From: Scortum barcoo
Lineage: Eukaryota; Chordata; Actinopteri; Centrarchiformes; Terapontidae
DNA: 64,000 nt
NCBI GenBank assembly: GCA_023238725.1
Contig: CM041546.1
Span: 23,692,085-23,756,084 of the forward strand
Direction: 5' to 3'
Shown piece by piece: positions 20,501 to 29,744 of the stretch. The stretch's first letter is position 1, and each line of letters starts with the position of its first letter. The notes under the pieces are model-generated. The model was not told the DNA's origin and searched no databases. It worked only from the letters and a program-made list of their open reading frames with translations. A program made the position numbers and the translations under genes.

Positions 20501-22362
20501 TCGACACCACAGGCTCAGAGGGATTTTTAAATAACACCATACTTTCCATACAAACAAGATGCTCTCCTGTGTGGGCAATTTAAAATGCATGATGGCTGAG
20601 TAACAGTGAAAGAGAAGGTACAGATACAGGTGTAAACAAGTTTGCTTGTGTCACTGTTTATGTGATTTAGTTGTTCAGATGTATCTAGGCCCTTCCACAG
20701 CCTGTGACCTCATTCGGGTCACATTTCAGACAAACAACATGGGGCAAGCTGTCAGCCCCAACTTTCTGCTGCTCTGAGTCCTTGTTGATCAGAGAGGATG
20801 TGGCATGTGTGTGCAAGGACTGTCCCTACATGCCCTTGACAACAAACAACACGGCCGCATTAGTAGCAACTGATTCCAGAGAAAGGTCACCAGAGTGGAT
20901 TTCCTTGGTCACAACACAGCTCGAGCGAGATCAGTTTACCAACTCATCTAACGCGCATTATCTAACAGACAAATACTATATATTTTAGAAAAGCTATGAT
21001 GTGTTTTCAAAATACAGCTATTCAATACAACCCACAGTAGTCGTGTCATTTCCTCACCTTTGTTAGTGTGGCCACATTGTCTTGAACATGCAACCAAACA
21101 TCTGAGGACATTCCAGTTGATGCATCCAGTATGACTAAAAAGAAACAAACTGATTAGTGTACTTGGGAAAAAAAGCATTTATGGCAGATTAACTTCATAA
21201 AATGTATTTTATGTACCAACTGGGTTTCCTTTTCCTTTACACAGAAGATGCATCTTTTGACCCAAACCAACATCAACAATCTGGCCATCTGGATGTAAGA
21301 GGGGAAATAATAGAGAGAAAAATTAGGCTTCACAGAAGTCATTTGGCTTTGAAAACTAAATAGAAACCCCTTCTGACAATCTTCCACTGGAGGCTATTTA
21401 ATACATTTAATAAATATATAAAATCCTGTTTTGCTGGTTAATTTAAATTTAAACTTAAAGAAATAACAACTTGGGTAGCTTTAGATAAGACAACCTTTAG
21501 GTAGAAGCATCTGTCCTTCTCTCTGCAGCGATGCATAGTTGAGGAATGGAGGGATGATGATGATTAAAAGTAAACACTTCCCAGCGTTGATGAGCACAGA
21601 GCTGTAAGACACTCTGCCTTCAGCTCCAGCTTGGCTGCGCAGCCTTTGATCTGCATCCTGCTTTATGTGGAGAAGGAAATGCATTGTTAACTCACACATT
21701 AACCTGACTTCAGAATCCTAGTTTTGGGGAAAAATGTACAGTATATTCATATAGATCTTTAACCTTAAATATATAAACTCATTTATAAACTGTACATTTG
21801 TACATCTGCGATACTATTTGATTGTTTGTAAAACCCCAACAGTCCACTCAGAGCATCATAACCACAGAGTATTTAGGTGGAAGATTTGACCCTCTCCCAG
21901 GTAATAAGCACACTGATGGCAAACATTGTTGTTTTATTATCTTGGATCCATGCCGAATTAAAGATCTGTTGATAACGATCTCTTATAAAAATAATGTGAA
22001 AAATGAATGTTTAAAAGCGATAAAGCTGTAAAAAAGCAAATCGTTCTTAAAATGTGTGTTTTTAAAAAGAGTGCTGGCTCCTCTTCTCTCTGTCCAAAAC
22101 TGAGGGACGCTGTGGGAGACTGCCTAATGCTGCACATAAAATTAGCTGTGTAAGATAAGTGTAAGAGCAGGAAAGCATCAGCAGCTGAGACATTTTGCAG
22201 GTGAATGAATGGAAACAGTCGCACATGTTGACTTTACGAGTCAATCAGTTGATGTCAGCTAGCACAGAGCGGCTGTCAGCAGCTGGCTGTCAATAATGTT
22301 ACCTTTCTGTCAGCATTGACAGCTTCACTGTTTGACGACTGAGCTTCGGTTCGTCTCCGCAT
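3449..22362 (-). CDS. Membrane-anchored alpha/beta-hydrolase-fold protein, probable pseudoenzyme; 11 coding exons
   Basis: Eleven exons read on the minus strand join in one frame: 22303-22362, 21495-21657, 21217-21288, 21058-21134, 20381-20481, 17879-17995, 16424-16498, 6148-6286, 3924-4006, 3734-3830 and 3449-3616. They total 1,152 nt, or 383 residues plus TGA. Residues 1-40 are polar; residues 41-62 form one hydrophobic segment (signal anchor), so the catalytic-type domain probably faces a lumen or the cell exterior. The fold follows: beta strand VVILDASTG (98-106), YDRMGLGFS (128-136), the elbow FIMVGSELGAL (176-186), VLIDPIPED (203-211), VITGDSFD (312-319) and IHIKGADR (348-355). In active relatives the elbow is G-x-S-x-G and the last motif ends in His. 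Here those positions are Glu182 and Arg355, while Asp319 fits the acid. I infer that the Ser-His catalysis is lost. The family is not identified by name; mammalian orthology is unknown to me. The gene is tail to tail with zfpm2. Confidence 0.85.
3734..3830 (-). CDS. Hydrolase-like gene, coding exon 10 (acid strand)
   Basis: A 97-nt exon with acceptor TTTAAAG and donor CAG|GTGAGA. It encodes SVSVITGDSFDQEIPEHL. Asp319 of G-D-S-F-D sits where the family's catalytic acid is usually found. Confidence 0.88.
3924..4006 (-). CDS. Hydrolase-like gene, coding exon 9
   Basis: An 83-nt exon with acceptor TTATAG and donor AA|GTAAGG. It encodes KYLLSNPAHQSSAVDEYYF and onward, residues 269-295, probably the lid end and the helix before the acid-bearing strand. 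Confidence 0.85.
4007..6147 (-). other. Intron between exons 8 and 9
   Basis: About 2.1 kb of intron. It holds a CG-containing stretch (4970-5100) with an 84-codon minus-strand open frame at 4772-5026, which I do not call a gene, and short A/T runs elsewhere. Confidence 0.6.
6148..6286 (-). CDS. Hydrolase-like gene, coding exon 8 (cap region)
   Basis: A 139-nt exon, acceptor GTTCAG, donor CAG|GTCAGC. It encodes residues 222 (part) to 268, a mostly helical stretch including YGKVLPSLQARQFSAATG. In this fold such helices form the lid over the active site. Confidence 0.85.
7476..7580 (+). repeat. Teleost AT-rich interspersed repeat, decayed copy
   Basis: Contains the recurring segments GTTGATTAG, GAATTAATTAAT and CTATAAAATGACAGAAAATAG. 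The same modules recur at 13375-13475, 18935-19260 and 52100-52210. I recognise this as a common percomorph repeat, probably a non-autonomous DNA transposon. Confidence 0.6.
7820..7965 (+). repeat. GCTAA/CATG-rich teleost repeat, decayed copy
   Basis: Shows segments such as GTGCTAATTACTAGACATT, CCATGGTAATATGCTAA and GTGAACGTGCTAATT. Related modules occur at 19290-19720, 25735-25850 and 38380-38510. Confidence 0.45.
11534..11593 (+). repeat. Compound (AT)n(GT)n(AC)n microsatellite
   Basis: Alternating AT, then about 12 GT units, then AT and AC units. The parts are mutually complementary and could fold back. Confidence 0.9.
13145..13162 (+). repeat. (CA)9 microsatellite
   Basis: A perfect short dinucleotide run inside the large intron. 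Confidence 0.9.
13375..13475 (+). repeat. Teleost AT-rich interspersed repeat, 5' part
   Basis: CAACTAATGATTATTTTCA, ATTGATTAATATGTC and ATAAAATGTCAAAAAG match the left part of the same family as 7476-7580. Confidence 0.65.
13610..13820 (+). mobile_element. Decayed Tc1-like transposase fragment
   Basis: Translated on the plus strand, the segment carries VHKARSVKK, then VEELYWPAQMSDLNAIQHF, which matches the C-terminal DDE-domain region of fish Tc1-like transposases (usual form VEELDWPAQSPDLNPIEH). After the conserved Asn-Ala-Ile block the frame shifts and stops make sense, so the copy is dead. It sits antisense in the large intron of the hydrolase-like gene. Terminal repeats were not found, so only an internal piece remains. 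Confidence 0.85.
15965..16012. promoter_or_regulatory. Cluster of homeodomain and octamer-like cores (possible intronic enhancer)
   Basis: Within 50 bases lie CTAATTAATT, CCAATTAATC and ATGCTAATGAG, that is, several TAATTA/ATTAAT cores and an octamer-like site. Sequence alone cannot show enhancer function. Confidence 0.25.
16125..16400 (+). repeat. Polypyrimidine tract
   Basis: About 275 bases of C/T-rich plus strand, hence GA-rich in the minus-strand transcript, directly downstream of exon 7. The open frames on the plus strand here are products of low complexity. Confidence 0.75.
16424..16498 (-). CDS. Hydrolase-like gene, coding exon 7
   Basis: A 75-nt exon with acceptor TCCTCAG and donor TG|GTGAGT. 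It encodes QVSDLVLIDPIPEDIFEED, equal to the strand after the elbow (the LVLIDP part) and the start of the cap region. Confidence 0.9.
16499..17878 (-). other. Intron between exons 6 and 7
   Basis: About 1.4 kb, AT-rich, with short A runs near 17030 and 17380. No gene or clear repeat boundary is visible. Confidence 0.5.
17879..17995 (-). CDS. Hydrolase-like gene, coding exon 6 (nucleophile elbow, Ser replaced by Glu)
   Basis: A 117-nt exon encoding RMVDDLNRLLQAAGIAKP, then FIMVGSELGALNG. The elbow Gly180-Ser181-Glu182-Leu183-Gly184 puts Glu (codon 17925-17923, GAG) where G-x-S-x-G enzymes carry the nucleophile. The donor GT|GTAAGT is near perfect. Confidence 0.9.
18935..19260 (-). repeat. 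Teleost AT-rich interspersed repeat, near full-length copy
   Basis: Starts with degenerate ATTAATCTGCAACCATTTT and ends TAATCAAATAATTAATCAAG, with a GAAATTGTGATGAGCATTTTTCACC middle. This orientation is opposite to the copy at 13375-13475. Confidence 0.65.
19290..19720 (-). repeat. GCTAACATG-family teleost repeat, long copy with perfect hairpin
   Basis: Holds GAGGCTGATGGGAATGTCAT, TTTTGCAGGTATTTAGTGAT and two GGGATCACCAAA/GAGATCACCAAAG modules, all of which I recognise from a widespread percomorph repeat. An 18-bp perfect inverted repeat lies at 19347-19391. Confidence 0.7.
20381..20481 (-). CDS. Hydrolase-like gene, coding exon 5 (YDRMGLGFS motif)
   Basis: A 101-nt exon, phase 0 in and phase 2 out. 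It encodes VCTYDRMGLGFSKR, matching the conserved Y-D-x-x-G-x-G-x-S segment of the fold, then KVWGMSTTG. The donor CG|GTTGGT is weaker than consensus. Confidence 0.88.
20482..21057 (-). other. Intron between exons 4 and 5
   Basis: About 0.6 kb of plain intron sequence. An open frame on the plus strand here has no splice or start support. Confidence 0.5.
21058..21134 (-). CDS. Hydrolase-like gene, coding exon 4 (oxyanion-region strand)
   Basis: A 77-nt exon with acceptor TTTTTAG and donor AAG|GTGAGG. It encodes VILDASTGMSSDVW and the following helix. In active hydrolases the loop after this strand forms the oxyanion hole. Confidence 0.88.
21217..21288 (-). CDS. Hydrolase-like gene, coding exon 3
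   Basis: A 72-nt exon follows a pyrimidine-rich acceptor ending ATCCAG. It encodes DGQIVDVGLGQKMHLLCKG and onward, the first strands of the hydrolase domain. Entry and exit are both phase 1; the donor is G|GTACAT. Confidence 0.85.
21495..21657 (-). CDS. Hydrolase-like gene, coding exon 2 (membrane anchor)
   Basis: This exon encodes residues 21-74 and the first base of codon 75, including the hydrophobic run KCLLLIIIIPPFLNYA. The acceptor is a tandem AAG-CAG, so use of the upstream AG would add one Gln. The donor is G|GTTGTC, phase 1. Confidence 0.85.
21658..22302 (-). other. Intron 1 of the hydrolase-like gene
   Basis: About 0.65 kb between the first two coding exons. AT-rich, with nothing recognisable apart from the tandem AG acceptor at its 3' end (21658-21663). 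Confidence 0.5.
22303..22362 (-). CDS. Hydrolase-like gene, coding exon 1 (residues 1-20)
   Basis: The ATG at 22362-22360 starts a polar, Arg/Ser-rich segment beginning MRRRTEAQ. The exon ends AGAAAG before a GTAACA donor, in phase 0. No earlier in-frame ATG is needed to make the anchor segment complete. Confidence 0.8.
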
Positions 22363-22460
22363 TTTGAAGGAAAGTGGTATATATAATATACTGACTGCAC
22401 ATAAAGCGCACAAAATGAATGAAATCGTAGCTACTTCCTGGTGGAGGTACAGAAGCCGAC
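22363..22460 (-). promoter_or_regulatory. Likely 5' UTR and TATA-less promoter edge of the hydrolase-like gene
   Basis: An ETS-type core (CCAGGAAGTAG on the minus strand, 22432-22442) lies about 70-80 bases upstream of the start codon, as in many TATA-less vertebrate promoters. The TATATATA run at 22375-22390 is too close to the ATG to act as a normal TATA box. Confidence 0.35.
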
Positions 22461-22734
22461 AAGAGTCAAACTATCCCCTGCGCGTTGCACCTTGCTGTGG
22501 CCACCTTTCACAGTAACAAGCTGCTGTGTGTTTACCTTCTCTGTGTCAAGTCTTTTCCAATCATTTATGAAAAAGAGAAGAATAATCTTACTTTTAATCA
22601 CTGAGGTCATTTTGATATATTATTTAAAGGTGTAGTGCCATAAATATTGTGTTTTGTATGTTCTCAATAACTATATATGTTTAGTATTTATATTATTCAT
22701 TAATTTTATTCACCCATTTATGCTTATTATTATT

Positions 22735-22777
22735 TGTTGTTGTTGTTGTTGTTGCTGCTGCTGTTTTGTTGTTGTCT
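22735..22777 (+). repeat. (GTT)n(GCT)n trinucleotide run
   Basis: Six or more GTT units followed by GCT units and further GTT units. Confidence 0.85.
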
Positions 22778-25274
22778 CTCTTTCTCCCCCCCCATCTAGG
22801 TCTATAGCAGTACAACAGCTGGTCTGCAGGAGTCGCTGTATCCCATAAACCCATCCTCTAAATCATAATGAAGGTCTTGTACTCCAGCAGGGCAGCAGGA
22901 TGAACGTTAAATAGGTTCATAAGCACCATTTAATAAGACTTTGTTTAAACATCTCATGGTCTCAAATGAAATACACCCTGGAGGTCAAGGACTAAACATA
23001 TGGAAAACTCGAGACTGCATCTTGATATAACCAAATAGATGAAGATAATCAGGAATTTGGGGTCGTAATTGTACCTGCACTACCACTCTTAGAGCAACCA
23101 ATCAAACCCTCATTGTGTATAATAACACATTTATGGTGGGCAGGGCAGCTGCTTCCAAGACAAGTAATGTATGCAAATTGCCGTTTTTATGCAGTCATAC
23201 ACGTGTGGCTCGCCAAACAGCGCTGCTTTGCGTCATTCGACTGTGACATCCATACTGATGAATGCTGCATTGTTCACATAGACTTTCATTCAGTGCGGGC
23301 TGTGAATTGGGCCTGCAGTTTGGCTGTGCTCCACGTCTGTAATCATCTTGCACATTTTAGACTCCAAAGAGACAACGAATGAAAAAAAGCTTAATGGTTT
23401 TAAGAACAAACTCAAGTTTTAGGTCGTTTTTAGGCCATCCATGACAACGGAAACTTGCATCAGAACAGAGACTTTATTTTTGTTCTCATTCACAATAGTC
23501 CAGTAGCTATGAAGACATATTTCTCCCATACTTTCATATTCACCAAAGATAACCCCGCCAGGCTACCCCGTCTACTTATCCCTTAAACAGCATCTAGACA
23601 AAGCAAAACCTCAACAATATACCGTTTAGATAGCGACTCCAGTGACTGGTGACTGGAGTCATGTAGGGAATTCATTGCAGTAATTAAAAAGCCTGGCCGA
23701 TCCAAAATGATGAATGTCAGGTATTGACTCACTGTCAGGCTGTGTGTGTGTGTTGCTTTTGTTTCAGGGTATCCAGGGTTGATTAAAGCTAATGATGCAG
23801 GGCCTTCTCAGCCTCTCGCTTCTGTTCCAGGTCCATGTAATTAGGATTGAGAGAATGATGGTCTAATCTACAGTTTGTGAATGCCATTCAGACAGCAGCC
23901 ACTCGGTCCTTGACTTTTCTGTTTGGCCCGTCAGTCTGAACAGCGGTGAGCAAAACACACGTGGTCTTTTGCCGCTTGCCTCCTCTGGGAAATCAAAAAC
24001 AGCTCATTCCATTAAAGATTTAGACCTAATAACAAGAATCGCCACAGTAACAGAAAAAGAAAAACTCTGATGATGCATGATGTCCTTGACTGCCACGCTA
24101 AAGGTTGGTATTTGTAGTTTGTCCCTTGGATTACCATCGCAGGGTTCAGGGCTTTACACATCTCTGACTGTTGACAAAGCTCTAAATCAAACCCACAGAA
24201 TCCAGCAGTGATGGTCAGACATGACTCGCAATGCTTTTATTTGATTGCTTTCTTTTGAAACACACATTCACTCTATTTTCTTGTGACAAATTCAGTTGAA
24301 AAAAATAATATTCCATAATATTCCTTCAGGGATTTAATGTGCACTCACTGTCCTGTAGTATTTACAATGACTTTTATGTAATGAATTGCACAATTCAAAT
24401 CATCACTGGAACCAGTGTAATCCCTGAAAACTGCTATATTGTTCCTCATACTTATAGCTCTGTTATGGTATTTGTCAGTAAACTGCTCCTAATAAAAAAA
24501 AATGTTGGTATAGTGTCTGTTTGTTTGGGATTACCATGATGTTGCCATGTCCTTTGGCGTCTGCAGAACAAGAAGACAATGTTCTTTACACTTTATTGCT
24601 TTGTACATTCTGCTATTCTAATTAGATATTACTCATAAACAACATCTGCTCTTCGGCCACACACAACATCTTCACACTCCCGGTGCACAGAGATGAAAAG
24701 CCATTCCTTCAGTGCCAGGTCACCTTGACACCAGAGTTGCCATTCGTGCCATGTCTGGAGGCAGCAGCCATTTTTAACGTGTTGCTTCTTCCCCCTCAGC
24801 CCTGACATTCAGCAGAGTCTCACACAGTGCATTTCACCCTTAGTTACAGGGCACCGTTCCCAAACAATAGATATGTGATAAGACAGCCACTAAAAATGGA
24901 GAGCAGAGCAGAGGCTGAGTGAAAATAATAATTTATTATTTTGACATTTATCACATGCCTCTGCTGCCATATTCTCTGGCCATTTCCAGCTCTTTCCCAA
25001 GCTACTCACTTTTGCTCCGTGCTGGATCTCAAGCCCTGAAAATTGATTTATTAAAAAAATAAAATCAGATATCATACCGAGGCAACGACAGACAAGCAGA
25101 GACTTTACCACGTGTACATGAAATCAGAACGTAATTGAAATAGCGTGGCAGGCTGATGAAAGGCCATTTCCAAGACATTTTCAAAGTGGGCTACCTGTAT
25201 CACTCAAGGCCATCACCAAATTCTGCTGGGGCATTCATATCTCACATTTATTAAATCCACCTGACTGAATGATG

Positions 25275-25365
<91 letters not shown>
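25275..25365 (+). repeat. Compound (AT)n(GT)n microsatellite
   Basis: About 27 AT units with one interruption, followed by about 18 GT units. Confidence 0.95.
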
Positions 25366-25366
<1 letters not shown>

Positions 25367-25734
25367 CTCTATAGGTCTATAGTGACCCTATATCTTGGAA
25401 AGAAAGAAATAAAATACAAAACTGTGCTTTTTATCATGTTGGACACCAACCAGAAAAAAAGAAATGGAGTGCTTAATGGAATGAACTCAGTGAATTAGAT
25501 AAGATGTAATATAGCACAGAGTCGCTAAATTTAAAAGTTGCATTTAAGGGTTAACAGAGTTTTACATTTTGTTTGTATGTAGTTTCACTTGTTAACAAAT
25601 ATGTGACACCAGAAAGAAGCTTAAATTGAACATTCAAAAGATGTAGCTAAGGTTAGCCTGGGCTTACCATCTTGAAAATATATATGACGCTCCAAAGTCT
25701 GAAGGGTTTCCTGTTCTTCTCATTCTGACAATAT

Positions 25735-25850
25735 TTTGCAAATGCAGCATAATTGTCAGCTTGTCACTGTGAGCACGTTAGCAATGCTGATGTTTAGCTC
25801 AAAGCACTCTTCCCAGAGCTACTAGCATGGTCACAGACTCCAAGTCTGGT
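25735..25850 (+). repeat. GCTAACATG-family repeat fragment
   Basis: Shows GAGCACGTTAGCAATGCTGA, TGTTTAGCTCAAAGCAC and GAGCTACTAGCATGG, matching the family at 19290-19720. Confidence 0.5.
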
Positions 25851-28800
25851 TGTTCCCAGTGTGACCCTGTCCTGTATAGCCAAGAGGGAGAATGTGCTAA
25901 AAGTGGACAGGACAGCAGCCCGTCATATTTAAATGTACAATATCACCAGGCAAGCAAAACTATTCATTTCAAACAATTTCCTCATCACTGACTTCATTTC
26001 AAACATTTCCTCATCACTGATCTGAAAGCATCATATGTTCATTCAATGTCATTTTCTGCTCCATAGCTAAAACAAAATGAAGGTTGAATGTTTTTTTTTT
26101 TTATGTTGTTGAAGCTACAAACACCAAGAGCTGTCCACATTATACACAACAAGATCAAGATGGCCAAGTGGCCTAAATCATGTTTGCTTTTCATTTGAAC
26201 AAATCCACTGAGCTTTATATAATATCACCCGCAATGTCTTTCGAATAATTTCTCTCAGACTCGCTCAGATGAGAAATTCATACTTACTGGCTCTCAATAA
26301 GTCTCAAGCCAAATTAATTTGCGTGAGACTGTTTACAGTTTTATGACGGGCATGAGAGAAATCACACATGCAAACACACACACACACACACACTAAATTG
26401 TATTGCTGTGTAATGAAGTGCCTCTTTAACTAAATTCTGATGAATGGATTCTCTGCTCCATGAAAAGCTGGACTTTACTGTGTGTTTGTGAGGTGAAGAA
26501 TATCCAATATCTCGATGGGCATTTTTGTTTCCTGTATATGATTCAGTGTGAAAAGGTATACGGATGCCCTTCCTCTGACAAAGCAAGCTATTTCTCAGGA
26601 TATGCACTGTCTCCTTCATTTATTTATGAGAGAGCTCCGGGGTGTTCAGGAGGGTCTGCATCACAGGCATCAGTCTTCAGCCCTCTGTCTTCAGACTCCA
26701 TGTGGCGCTTATCGATTTTACCCCCTCGTTGCTGAAGTGCACCATCAATCAATACAGTAACAAGTCTTCATTTATACTTGAGAAATGCAGTTTCCAACCC
26801 ACTGGGCAGGAAGTCGAGGTGTTGTCAGTGTGGTCGAGAGAGAGGCGTGTGTCTGCATTTGGCCTCGGGCCTCATCTGCCCAACAACTGTTACGTGACTG
26901 TACACCGCCATCAGGACACAGCAGCGACACACACATACAGTGTAAATGTTCAATGCGAACACAACCATTAGCAGCGACATTTCAAACGCTTGGCTTTCAG
27001 GCATTCACGTTCTCTGCAACCCACGGCCCAAACACTAAACCAGTTTGGTATCTGTGTTGTCTTTTCTCCTTCACACTTGAAATGACAACTTTATAGTGCA
27101 TGAGGACAATCCCCTGGAAAGGAAGCAATGGTTTATATGAGACTATATTCTCACAAGGCCACACATGTAGTCTGAAGCAGTGGCCCAAGGTGTTTGCAAT
27201 TCATCACTGCCAGCACTTTTATTTTGTATATGTCCATACAGACCATTTGCTGATAGTAATAGAGCTCAGCATATCAAGGTTGTTAGTTTTAATCCAGATG
27301 CAAAAGTTCCTAGAGCTTTTTTTCATCAGCTGAGAAGAGAGAGCTACAAGTTCTATCTTTTTTTTGTAGGTGTAATATATTGGGACTACAACTTGAATTC
27401 GGTCTATACAACCTTGTGTTATAAAATGACATATAAATGAACCCTTGAAGACTTGATAATGTGCCATTTGACCACCTGGATTTTCTATAATTTACATTTT
27501 AACTCGTTCTCCGGAGTAAGCACGTTTAAAGACCCCTTTTTGCTCTTTAATTTATCACCTCTTGGTATAATACAAGGCTGAATATTCTGTCAGGCTGTAT
27601 GGCATCTCTGTGGGGGATGTGAGTGACCATAGTAACGTTTTATATTCACTGTTGTCAGCTTAAATTCCCTGAGGGTATTACACTGTCAGTGGCATAGTGT
27701 GAGTTAATAGTACCCTTTTACTCACTAAATCTTTATAATATACCAATATGGCACACTGTACTTAAATTGCTTGTATGAAAGGCCTATAAACAGTAAGCTG
27801 ACTGCACTGTGCTTTATAATTCTTTGCTTTTTGCCTTTTGAATTCTCATGTATTTGAAAAAGTCCTGAAGGACATACAGTTCTAAACTTGTGAGTAATTA
27901 TTTTAACATTAAAGAATTTAATATTTACTGATAAACAGCCATAGAGACGACAAATGCCACAAATTGGAAATCCAATAAATCAATACAGTGAGCTAAATAA
28001 TTTACTGTACATGAACTGTAAAAATAATGAAAAACTAATTGCTAAGGTCCCTTAATATGTTTTGGCAATGACTTCACTTTACTTCACCTCAATTTTCTGG
28101 TCTGGATTATGGTGGCATTTTACTCACTATTTCATAGAGTCAGTCTTGTTAACTTTTAATCTCCACTTTCTAATGTTTATGCTCAACCTCTAGCTGTAAT
28201 TTATATGCAGTTCTGTAACGGCATGGACCTTGTTAAAATGATGGAGGAAGACTCAAATGCATCTCCTCATTTTTAAACAAGTTCTAGGCCAACTCTCTGC
28301 CTTCCCCTGTAAAATATCTCCTGCTTCAGACAGCTATTAGACCAGATCATCAAGATGAATAATCCTCACAGAGTCTTCTCTGAACTTGCAAAACTGCATT
28401 TTTGCACCTCATACACCACGGGCTTGGATTCATTTACAAAAGGACTCTCATACATCCAGGAACTCAAACACCTTTTTATAATGAAGAATATAACCATTAT
28501 GTTCAAACTGTGCCTGCCAAGTTCTGTGTTAATGTGCTGCATGTAAATGTCATGCACTTTTCATGTGTCCACTCTGCCATTCTGGCCAGGCCCCCCCTTT
28601 GTAAGATAGACAAGAGACATCTGGTGAGATAAAGATAAAAAAAATGTCTAATTTGATTATTTTTTCTTATTTATTAGAAAACCTTTATTTGGAGTAAACA
28701 TCACAGTTTATATTGCATCATGAAATTAAAAGTGCCTTTGAATAAGTGAGTGGGTGAACAGTGGGGAGACCTCCTACAGGAATAGGGGGTCATTTCCTCA

Positions 28801-28899
28801 CACTGGAGAGTTTCTACACCCTGCTATTTCACTCTAGCTCCGTGCACCGGCTGCACATTTCCTTTCCATCCCTTTGCACGGCGTATCATTCACATCCCT

Positions 28900-29300
28900 G
28901 CAGAGCATCCCAGGATGACAGCTCCCCCTCCTCCCCCACCCCCCCCTCCGGGACGCCCGCTTGGTATGGTCCGCTCCTCCCCTCTCCTACGTCTCACCGA
29001 TGGTAGTTTCTATTGGGAGAAGGTCAAATGACTCCGCATGTCTGCCTCTGTGTACATCCCCGCGACGGCGCACGCCTGATGAAGAAACACCTCCTCCTCT
29101 CACGTTAGTAAAAAAAACAAAAAAAAAAACCGCGTCCGAAGACAGAAAAAAAAAAAACCTCAAAATGTTTGCGGCCGTGTGAAGCTGAAGCAGCCCTCGT
29201 CCTGTCCTCTGTCAAAGTAAGTGTCCGCGCTGTGAGCCGGCCGGCTCTGTCGCCTCCTTATGAAGCTTTAATGTTTGTAAAGTGTTGTGTTTCCGTGCGG
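28900..29300 (+). promoter_or_regulatory. CpG-containing promoter-like region with a strong donor site
   Basis: CpG dinucleotides become frequent (CCGCGACGGCGCACG, GTGAGCCGGCCGGC), unlike the flanks. At 29216/29217 the sequence CAAA|GTAAGTGT is a near-perfect plus-strand donor. I infer a 5' UTR exon ending there. The gene is not identified. Mammalian OXR1 follows ZFPM2 on the same strand, which makes it a candidate by position only. Confidence 0.4.
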
Positions 29301-29696
29301 CTTTAAAAAAAAAAAACACTTCTCGTCAGGATGCTGCAGACGGAGCAGGTGAAATTCAGGTGAAGGTTCGGAGTAAGTCCTCTCCTAACCCCCCCCCAAA
29401 AAAACTCTGTGTGCTGTCTCTGTCGTGTAAACTGTGTGTTATTTATGTGTGTCTTCCCTGTTTTTTCCCGCCGTCTCTTTGCTCCTGGAAGACATTGAAA
29501 GCTCAGAGAATAAATGTGTGTGCAGAGGCAGGCTGGGACTCCCTGCAGGAACATTACAGCCACATCCAGAGCTGCCAGAGGATGAAGACAGCTGTGAGGC
29601 CGGTGTATACTTTTTACAGGATACTGTAGAGGGAAAACAAAAGCAAACGGTGCAGCTGAGAGCAGGGAAGGGAATCAGGCCATTATAAGGTCAGAA

Positions 29697-29744
29697 ATGT
29701 CTCTGCGAAGGCAAAATAATCTTTCCAAGTTGAGTCTTGTTACG
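29697..29744 (+). CDS. Candidate first coding exon (partial, unidentified gene)
   Basis: An ATG with A at -3 opens 16 codons, MSLRRQNNLSKLSLVT, ending exactly at a consensus donor ACG|GTGAGT in phase 0. It follows the promoter-like region. An open segment with acceptor-like GGAAG at about 29490 lies upstream and could be part of the same exon. I do not recognise the peptide, and no downstream exon with matching phase was found. Confidence 0.25.

Larger units (their letters stand above)
22461..28899. other. Intergenic spacer
   Basis: About 6.4 kb from the hydrolase-like promoter to a CG-rich promoter-like region. It holds a GTT/GCT run (22735-22777), a compound AT/GT microsatellite (25275-25365), a repeat fragment (25735-25850), a small tandem duplication (25963-26021) and a CA run (26374-26392). 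I see no supported gene. Confidence 0.5.

Noticed and set aside
25013..25040. 26-nt minus-strand exon between a good acceptor and GTGAGTAG donor
   Set aside because: Too short to judge, weak coding content and no neighbours in phase.
26281..26340. Minus-strand donor AGCCA|GTAAGTATG with an acceptor 50 bases upstream
   Set aside because: All frames between the sites contain stops; splice-like signals alone are common by chance.
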